Source of the DNA: Terriglobales bacterium | GTDB taxonomy: Bacteria; Acidobacteriota; Terriglobia; Terriglobales; Acidobacteriaceae | Reading direction: 5' to 3' | DNA length: 11,244 nt | Assembly (NCBI GenBank): GCA_015655365.1 | Contig: JAATFE010000016.1 | Location: 1-11,244, forward strand | Part shown: one piece after another, positions 6,926 through 11,244 of the stretch | Numbering within the stretch: position 1 is the stretch's first letter | Layout: every line of letters starts with the position of its first letter | Made by a program: the position numbers and the translations under genes | The notes under the pieces: generated by a model | The model's database searches: none | The model's input: the letters and a program-made list of their open reading frames with translations, nothing else | What the model was told of the DNA's origin: nothing

Positions 6926-6952
6926 CCCAGGGTCTCGCATTTGAGACCTGGG
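6926..6952 (-). terminator. Hairpin just after mdh
   Basis: CCCAGGGTCTC (6926-6936) pairs with GAGACCTGGG (6943-6952) with one bulged base and a 6-base loop. On the - strand it starts 8 bases after the mdh stop codon. There is no T-run after it, so it may act as a 3' end stabiliser or a weak terminator rather than a full intrinsic one. It would separate mdh from the hydrolase-kinase pair. Confidence 0.45.
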
Positions 6953-6959
6953 AAAGCAC

Positions 6960-7886
6960 CTACACCCCAATCACGTCGCAAAGCTCCTTCACCGCCGCGG
7001 CGCTCTTCTTCAAAGCCGCGTCCTCTTCCGGTGTGAGCTTGATCTCGAGGATCTTCTCCAAACCGTCCACACCCAGCTTGCAGGGCACGCCGATGTAGTA
7101 GCCGTCGATGCCATACTCGCCTTGCAGATAGGCCGCGCAGGGCAGAATCTTCTTCTTGTCCTTGAGAATGGCCTCGACCATCTCCACCGCAGCCGCCGAA
7201 GGAGCATAGTAGGCGCTGCCGGTCTTCAGGTGCTTCACGATCTCTGCGCCGCCGTCGCGGGTGCGTTGCACAATGGCCTCGATGCGTTCCGGGGGCAGCA
7301 ACTCGCTGAGAGGAATGCCGGCCACCGTCGAATAGCGGATCAGCGGCACCATGGTGTCGCCGTGGCCGCCCAGCACAAACGAGTTCACGTTATCCACGCT
7401 CACGTTCAGCTCCGCGGCAATAAAGCTGCGGAAGCGCCCCGAGTCCAGTACACCGGCCATGCCGATGACCCGCTCGCGGTTGAATCCGGAGAGGCGGTAC
7501 GCGGCCTGGGCCATGGCGTCCAGAGGATTGGAGACAATGATCAGAATCGACTCCGGCGATTGCGCCACCACCTTCTGCACCACGTCGGACATGATCTTGA
7601 AGTTGGTGTGGAGCAGGTCGTCGCGGCTCATGCCGGGCTTGCGAGGAATGCCCGCGGTAATGACCACGATGTCGGAATGGGCCGAGGCCGCGTAGTCGTT
7701 GGAGCCGCTGACCTTCACGTCCGACTTCTCGATGGGCAGGGCCTGCGACAGATCCAGGGCCTTGCCCTGTGGCACGCCCTCCACCACGTCGATCAGCACC
7801 ACGTCGGCCAGTTCCTTGGCCACAATCCAGTGGGCCGCCGTGGAACCCACGTTGCCCGCGCCGATGATACTCACCTTTTTGCGCAT
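6960..7886 (-). CDS. mdh: Malate dehydrogenase (NAD-dependent, LDH-like type)
   Basis: A 308-residue TCA-cycle enzyme that interconverts malate and oxaloacetate. GAGNVG at 9-14 is the nucleotide-binding loop, and D33 in VLIDVV favours NAD over NADP. The mobile loop [11 protein letters not shown] has R82 and R88; an arginine rather than a glutamine at the specificity position indicates malate, not lactate. N120 lies in [10 protein letters not shown]148 and R151 in LDSGRF, and the catalytic histidine is H175 in GGHGDTMVP. All key residues are present. The start ATG 7886 has GAGGAG seven bases upstream, a strong ribosome site. icd lies 100 bases upstream on the same strand, so the two may be co-transcribed through the repeat-bearing spacer. 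Confidence 0.97.
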   Translation of the reverse strand: MRKKVSIIGAGNVGSTAAHWIVAKELADVVLIDVVEGVPQGKALDLSQALPIEKSDVKVSGSNDYAASAHSDIVVITAGIPRKPGMSRDDLLHTNFKIMSDVVQKVVAQSPESILIIVSNPLDAMAQAAYRLSGFNRERVIGMAGVLDSGRFRSFIAAELNVSVDNVNSFVLGGHGDTMVPLIRYSTVAGIPLSELLPPERIEAIVQRTRDGGAEIVKHLKTGSAYYAPSAAAVEMVEAILKDKKKILPCAAYLQGEYGIDGYYIGVPCKLGVDGLEKILEIKLTPEEDAALKKSAAAVKELCDVIGV

Positions 7887-7921
7887 TTCAACTCTCCTCG
7901 GGGAATGGTTGATGCAGGTTT

Positions 7922-7983
7922 CAGAGATCAGAGAACAGAGATCGGCAAGACATTTCGTGCTGATCCCTGATCCCTGATCTCTG
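7922..7983. repeat. 7-bp tandem repeat with inverted partner between icd and mdh
   Basis: CTGATCC is repeated at 7960-7966 and 7967-7973, with CTGATCT at 7974-7980. CAGAGATCAG at 7922-7931 is the exact reverse complement of CTGATCTCTG at 7974-7983, and CAGAGATC recurs at 7936-7943. The spacer can therefore fold into alternative stem-loops with slipped pairing. It lies directly between the icd stop and the mdh ribosome site. Confidence 0.75.
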
Positions 7984-7986
7984 TCC

Positions 7987-9387
7987 TCACATATTGCCAA
8001 TGATGCGCGTGGCAAACTCGCTGGTGCCTACTTTGGTGGCGCCGGCGGTCTGGCGTTCAAAGTCGTAGGTGACGAACTTTTGCAGGATGGTTTTTTCCAG
8101 CGACTTTTCGATGAGTTGCGCGGCTTCCTTCCAGCCGATGAAATCCAGCAGCATGACGCCCGACAGGATCACCGAGCCGGGATTGATCATGTCCTTGTCG
8201 GCATACTTGGGAGCGGTGCCGTGGGTGGCCTCAAACACGGCAAAGCCGTCGCCGATGTTGGCGCCGGGAGCGATGCCGAGCCCGCCCACCTGGGCCGCTG
8301 CCGCATCGGAGATATAGTCGCCGTTGAGGTTGGTGGTTGCCAGAACGCTGTAGTCCGCCGGGCGCAGAATAATCTGCTGGAAGATGGAGTCGGCGATGCG
8401 GTCGTTGATGAGAATCTTGTTCTTCCACGCGCCCTTGCCATGTGTCTGGCCAATGGCGTCGAGCACTGCTTTGATCTCGGCGTAAATCGAGTCGCGGTAG
8501 CTCTGTGAGCCGAATTCCAGGCCCGGTTCGATGAGGGCGGCGTTCTCCTCGATGGAGATGTTGGGATCGGCCTCGACGTTGCCCAAAATCCAGCTTTCGC
8601 GCTCGGTCACGGTCTGCGCGCGGAATTCTTCGCGGGCAACTTCGTAACCCCACTCGCGGAATGCGCCCTCGGTGAACTTCTGGATGTTGCCCTTGTGGAC
8701 CAGGGTCACGGTCTTGCGGCCCGCCTCAATCGCGGCGCGGATGGCGTAGCGCACCAGGCGCTTAGTGCCGAAGATGGAGATCGGTTTGATGCCCACGCCG
8801 GAGTCGGTACGGACCTTTTTCTTGCCGTTCTTGAGCAGGTCGTTGTTGAGGAAGTCGATCAGCCGGGCGGCGTCTTCCGAGCCCTGCTTGAACTCCACGC
8901 CCGCGTACACGTCCTCGGTGTTTTCGCGGTAGATGACAATGTCCAGTTGCTCCGGGTGCTTCACGGGGCTGGGCACGCCCTGGTAATACTTCACCGGCCG
9001 CACGCAGGCGTAGAGGTCCAGCGTCTGGCGCAGGGCCACGTTGAGCGAACGGATGCCGCCGCCGATGGGCGTGGTCAGCGGTCCTTTGATGGAGACGCGC
9101 AGATCGCGGGCCGCGGCCACCGACTCGTCGGGCAGCCAGGAATTGAACTTGCGAAAAGCCTTTTCGCCGGCGAAAATTTCAAACCACTTGATGGCGCGCT
9201 TGCCGCCGTAGGCCTTTTCCACCGCGGCGTCGAAGACCCGCTGCGAGGCTTTCCAGATGTCGCGGCCCGTGCCGTCGCCTTCGATGAAGGGAATGATGGG
9301 ATTGTCGGGGATGGTGAATTGACCGTCGCTGTACTCGATGGGCTTGCCGTCTTGCGGCAATTCCAGCCCGTTATAGCTGCTTTGCAT
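7987..9387 (-). CDS. icd: Isocitrate dehydrogenase, NADP-dependent, with cyanobacterial-type insertion
   Basis: A 466-residue TCA-cycle enzyme that oxidises isocitrate to 2-oxoglutarate and CO2, supplying NADPH. The substrate site is complete: SLNVALR at 114-120 (S114 corresponds to the phosphorylated Ser113 of the Escherichia coli enzyme), R130, R154 in [14 protein letters not shown]161, K232 in [13 protein letters not shown], and D357/D361 in [21 protein letters not shown] at 389-396, with K394 and Y395, marks NADP preference. It is about 50 residues longer than the E. coli protein. The extra part lies around 258-325 ([11 protein letters not shown] onward), as I recall for cyanobacterial Icd. 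The start ATG 9387 fits the family N-terminus ([15 protein letters not shown]), though its ribosome site is weak. It is upstream of mdh on the same strand. Confidence 0.97.
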   Translation of the reverse strand: MQSSYNGLELPQDGKPIEYSDGQFTIPDNPIIPFIEGDGTGRDIWKASQRVFDAAVEKAYGGKRAIKWFEIFAGEKAFRKFNSWLPDESVAAARDLRVSIKGPLTTPIGGGIRSLNVALRQTLDLYACVRPVKYYQGVPSPVKHPEQLDIVIYRENTEDVYAGVEFKQGSEDAARLIDFLNNDLLKNGKKKVRTDSGVGIKPISIFGTKRLVRYAIRAAIEAGRKTVTLVHKGNIQKFTEGAFREWGYEVAREEFRAQTVTERESWILGNVEADPNISIEENAALIEPGLEFGSQSYRDSIYAEIKAVLDAIGQTHGKGAWKNKILINDRIADSIFQQIILRPADYSVLATTNLNGDYISDAAAAQVGGLGIAPGANIGDGFAVFEATHGTAPKYADKDMINPGSVILSGVMLLDFIGWKEAAQLIEKSLEKTILQKFVTYDFERQTAGATKVGTSEFATRIIGNM

Positions 9388-9428
9388 GGGGTCTTTGGCA
9401 GTGTCCTTCCGGGTGGCGTTCCAAAGGA

Positions 9429-9458
9429 AGGCTAGCACTCGCCATTCAGGCGTGGCAA
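9429..9458 (-). promoter_or_regulatory. Candidate promoter for icd
   Basis: On the - strand TTGCCA (9458-9453, 5 of 6 to the -35 consensus) is followed after 18 bases by TAGCCT (9434-9429, 3 of 6 to the -10 consensus). Initiation near 9422 would leave a leader of about 35 bases. A small hairpin, CACTC/GAGTG, lies upstream at 9483-9495, between this site and the end of the preceding gene. Judged by eye only. Confidence 0.3.
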
Positions 9459-9506
9459 TGGCCGCAGCGCATCCATGAGAGTCACTCGAAGAGTGCCGCT
9501 CACAAC

Positions 9507-10118
9507 TTACCGCCGCGACTGGTGCTGCAACTCGTCCCCATCGAACTTTGGAATCCCGAAGTGTCCGCGGAGACGCAGCAGGTCCAAGGGGCTCAGATTG
9601 CCGGAGACGGTCACCAGCGTGACAGACTTGGGCGTTTCGGCCAGCACTACCGCGCCGCGCAGATTCACGCCGTCCATCACCACCCACACGTCCGTCGTTC
9701 CGTCATGCACCGGGCCGCCGTTGGCCTGGGTTGAAACCAGGTGCTTCCAGCCGCGCAGGTGATACGCCTCGCGCATGCTATTCACGGCGGCCTCATCGGG
9801 AACGCCCAAGGTGCCGAAGCGCAGCAGGTGGACGCTGACCCCGTCGAGGCGGTTGATCGCCTCGCGCGTGGGCTCGTCGGTGTCCGGCCACAGGCTTGCT
9901 GCCGCGCCAAGCATGGTGCGGTCGAGGGTAAAGCTGTTTTTGACGGCTGCCAGGGCGCTCAATTGCGCCATCGCCGGCGGCGTCCAGTCCAGCACCACCG
10001 GGCCATATGCCGGTACGGGCTGCGACGGTGGAGGCTCGTAGGGCGTGTTCTGCTGGGCCGGGGCGGCCATGCAAGACGCCAGAATCACGGGGAGAGCAAG
10101 CCGCAGAATCTGCTTCAT
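9507..10118 (-). CDS. Exported DUF4252-like protein of unknown function
   Basis: A 203-residue protein with a clear export signal: [23 protein letters not shown]. Two readings are possible. LASC is a lipobox that would make C16 a lipid anchor; APAQ would allow ordinary signal peptidase cleavage. A proline-rich linker follows (residues 25-48). The rest is a compact alpha/beta domain with [38 protein letters not shown] and the ending [28 protein letters not shown]. That pattern of an exposed beta strand, then G(N/x)LSPxDLxxL, recalls the DUF4252 family. No catalytic residues are evident. It lies upstream of icd on the same strand but with 119 bases between and a likely separate promoter for icd. 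The family call is from memory and is moderate. Confidence 0.75.
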   Translation of the reverse strand: MKQILRLALPVILASCMAAPAQQNTPYEPPPSQPVPAYGPVVLDWTPPAMAQLSALAAVKNSFTLDRTMLGAAASLWPDTDEPTREAINRLDGVSVHLLRFGTLGVPDEAAVNSMREAYHLRGWKHLVSTQANGGPVHDGTTDVWVVMDGVNLRGAVVLAETPKSVTLVTVSGNLSPLDLLRLRGHFGIPKFDGDELQHQSRR

Positions 10119-10304
10119 TTCAGCTTTGACCCCGCCAGTCGAGAAAAGTTCCGGCGGGCAATTGGCAAAATTTCGCGGATTGTCGCCGGCGATGAGGGTA
10201 CCGTTTCAGGCTCGAGAAGGGCACCATCCCAAGCCGCAGAATAAATGACGCGTGAATTCGTAAACCTTTCGGTTTTTGCCTGCCGGATTGATTTAAACTC
10301 TACC

Positions 10305-10335
10305 GGGACCTGGAGACAGACCAATGTCGCGTCCC
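10305..10335 (+). promoter_or_regulatory. Nested hairpin in the arginine decarboxylase leader
   Basis: GGGAC (10305-10309) pairs with GTCCC (10331-10335), enclosing GACA (10315-10318) and TGTC (10325-10328). A GGAGG follows directly at 10338-10342. A small AAACC/GGTTT hairpin with loop TTTC and a T-run lies upstream at 10262-10277, and the AT-rich GATTTAAACT near 10290-10299 could be a -10 region. The rest of the 247-base spacer between the divergent genes shows no other clear feature. Confidence 0.3.
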
Positions 10336-10350
10336 ACGGAGGCAACATAG
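10324..10350 (+). CDS. Candidate 8-codon leader ORF before the arginine decarboxylase
   Basis: ATG at 10324 opens a frame coding MSRPTEAT and stops with TAG at 10348-10350, 15 bases before the decarboxylase ATG. GGAG at 10312-10315 is eight bases upstream, a normal ribosome-site distance. The ORF runs through the right arms of the leader hairpin and over the GGAGG at 10338. Ribosome movement here could therefore change access to the main start. Short ORFs arise often by chance, so this is only a candidate. Confidence 0.25.
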   Translation: MSRPTEAT

Positions 10351-10365
10351 AAATTGGGAAAAAGC

Positions 10366-10917
10366 ATGGTCCCGAAGAAGCTGTTTTTCACCAAGGGCGT
10401 CGGCAAGCACAAGGAACGGCTGACCTCTTTTGAGCTGGCCCTTCGGGATGCGGGCATCGCCAGCCAGAACCTCGTGCGTGTCAGCTCCATCTTTCCGCCT
10501 CGCTGCAAAATCGTGCCGCGCAAGGAAGGCCTCACCCACCTCAACCATGGCGAGGTGGTTTTTGCGGTCATCGCCGAAAACTCCACCCGCGAGCCGCACC
10601 GGCTCATCGTGGCGAGCATCGGCGTGGCCATTCCCGCGGACAAGAACACCTACGGGTACCTGAGCGAACATCACAGCTTCGGCGAGACCGAAGAGCAGGC
10701 CGGCGAGTACGCCGAAGAGCTCGCCGCCGAAATGCTGGCCACCACGCTGGACGTGGAATTCGATTCCGACAAGAGCTGGGACGAGAAGAAGGAAATCTAC
10801 CGCATCTCCAACAAGATCGTGCGCACCAGCAACGTGACGCAGTCAGCCGTAGGCGACAAGCGCGGCCTGTGGACGACCACCATCGCCGCGGCCGTCCTGA
10901 TCCTGGACGAGGAATAG
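10366..10917 (+). CDS. pdaD: Pyruvoyl-dependent arginine decarboxylase
   Basis: A 183-residue proenzyme that converts arginine to agmatine and CO2, the first step of the agmatine route to putrescine. Members of this family cut themselves at a Ser-Ser bond to make a pyruvoyl cofactor on the beta chain. Here the site is [11 protein letters not shown], between S40 and S41 (compare Ser52-Ser53 in the Methanocaldococcus jannaschii enzyme). Other expected blocks are [17 protein letters not shown] (7-23), [15 protein letters not shown] (60-74), [22 protein letters not shown] (about 97-118) and a C-terminal hydrophobic strand. The length matches the family. ATG 10366 has GGGAA about eight bases upstream; TTG 10354, 11 bases after GGAGG, is an alternative adding four residues. 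The N-carbamoylputrescine amidase gene follows on the same strand, which supports a polyamine role. Confidence 0.95.
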   Translation: MVPKKLFFTKGVGKHKERLTSFELALRDAGIASQNLVRVSSIFPPRCKIVPRKEGLTHLNHGEVVFAVIAENSTREPHRLIVASIGVAIPADKNTYGYLSEHHSFGETEEQAGEYAEELAAEMLATTLDVEFDSDKSWDEKKEIYRISNKIVRTSNVTQSAVGDKRGLWTTTIAAAVLILDEE

Positions 10918-10972
10918 GCCGGTGTCCTGGATTGGGCGCGTCTTTCACGCCTGAAGTGAATCAAATCTCAGT

Positions 10973-11016
10973 GCCCCATCCTCGCCGCATTTTTGCTTTT
11001 GCCGGCTAGGGTGGGA
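10973..11016 (+). repeat. REP-like palindrome, copy B
   Basis: A 13-position stem pairs 10975-10987 with 11003-11015 around a 15-base T-rich loop. It has one mismatch at 10983/11007 (C opposite T) and one T-G wobble at 10979/11011. It starts 56 bases after the decarboxylase stop and 64 bases before the amidase start. Relative to copy A at 1496-1538 the pair 10978/11012 is A-T where copy A has G-C, a compensatory change. The T-run is in the loop, not after the stem, so this is not a standard terminator for the + strand. Confidence 0.65.
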
Positions 11017-11079
11017 GATTCCGAAACACGTCCGTTTGATCCAGCAGTACCGGAGTCGCGGCGGAGGACTGAACAGAGA

Positions 11080-11244
11080 ATGGCTCAAGCGCGCAAATAC
11101 AATGTCGGCCTGGTGCAGATGAACATGGGCCCCGATCCCGAGTGCAACGTCAAGGCGGCGGTGACGAACATCCGCGAGGCTGACAGCAGGGGCGCACACC
11201 TCGTCTGCCTGCCCGAGCTTATCCGAGCGCCATACTTCTGCCAC
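11080..11244 (+). CDS. aguB: N-carbamoylputrescine amidase, N-terminal part (cut by window end)
   Basis: The first 55 codons of a carbon-nitrogen hydrolase of the nitrilase superfamily. YNVGLVQMNM is the usual first strand, and the block HLVCLPELIRAPYFCH carries the catalytic glutamate E46. PYFC right after it is characteristic of the AguB group among nitrilases as I recall it. The enzyme splits N-carbamoylputrescine into putrescine, CO2 and ammonia, the last step of the agmatine pathway whose first step is encoded just upstream. GGAGG lies about 12 bases before the ATG. The catalytic Lys and Cys are beyond the window, so the call rests on the N-terminus and the neighbour. Confidence 0.85.
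   Translation, partial: MAQARKYNVGLVQMNMGPDPECNVKAAVTNIREADSRGAHLVCLPELIRAPYFCH

Noticed and set aside
7122..7970. A + strand reading frame of 282 codons opposite mdh.
   Set aside because: It is antisense to a complete malate dehydrogenase and has the composition of a reverse-strand shadow.
1..11244. CRISPR arrays, tRNA or rRNA genes, insertion sequences, prophage or defence genes.
   Set aside because: No regularly spaced repeats, cloverleaf segments, transposase or phage-type proteins were seen on either strand; the genes present are metabolic and regulatory.

Overview
The window reads as an ordinary chromosomal stretch of a moderately GC-rich (estimated by eye at about 60%) Gram-negative-type heterotroph, most likely an acidobacterium (Terriglobia-like). 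That guess rests on the combination of a bacterial pyruvoyl-type arginine decarboxylase, an NADP isocitrate dehydrogenase with the long insertion also known from cyanobacteria, an LDH-like malate dehydrogenase, a DUF4252-like exported protein and a lipoprotein GH16 glucanase. It is an inference from families, not a database result.

Left part, + strand (1-3371): a possible C-terminal tail of an upstream gene, a structured spacer, a secreted GH16 beta-glucanase lipoprotein, and a two-gene unit of an OlsB-like GNAT N-acyltransferase and a PlsC-type O-acyltransferase that overlap by ATGA. Together the last two look like an enzyme pair for an acyl-amino-acid membrane lipid (ornithine or glycine lipid type). 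A perfect 16-bp inverted repeat separates them from the convergent block that follows.

Middle part, - strand (3483-10118; transcription runs from high to low coordinates): a DUF4252-like exported protein, icd, mdh, an alpha/beta hydrolase, a MOFRL-family glycerate 2-kinase coupled to the hydrolase by an ATGA overlap, and a LacI-family regulator. icd and mdh are two TCA-cycle steps. The hydrolase-kinase pair with the LacI regulator looks like a small carbon-utilisation locus feeding 2-phosphoglycerate into glycolysis.

Right part, + strand (10366 to the end): pyruvoyl-dependent arginine decarboxylase and the start of N-carbamoylputrescine amidase, two of the three steps from arginine to putrescine. 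The agmatine deiminase step is not in the window. The decarboxylase leader carries a nested hairpin and an 8-codon candidate leader ORF.

No phage, insertion sequence, CRISPR, defence system or RNA gene was recognised. The most interesting non-coding signal is a pair of about 44-nt palindromes (1496-1538 and 10973-11016) in the same orientation, each downstream of a + strand gene. They share sequence, the same stem register, the same internal mismatch and one compensatory base-pair change, so they look like two copies of one dispersed structured element. A second signal is a 7-bp tandem repeat between icd and mdh that can fold back on an upstream partner.
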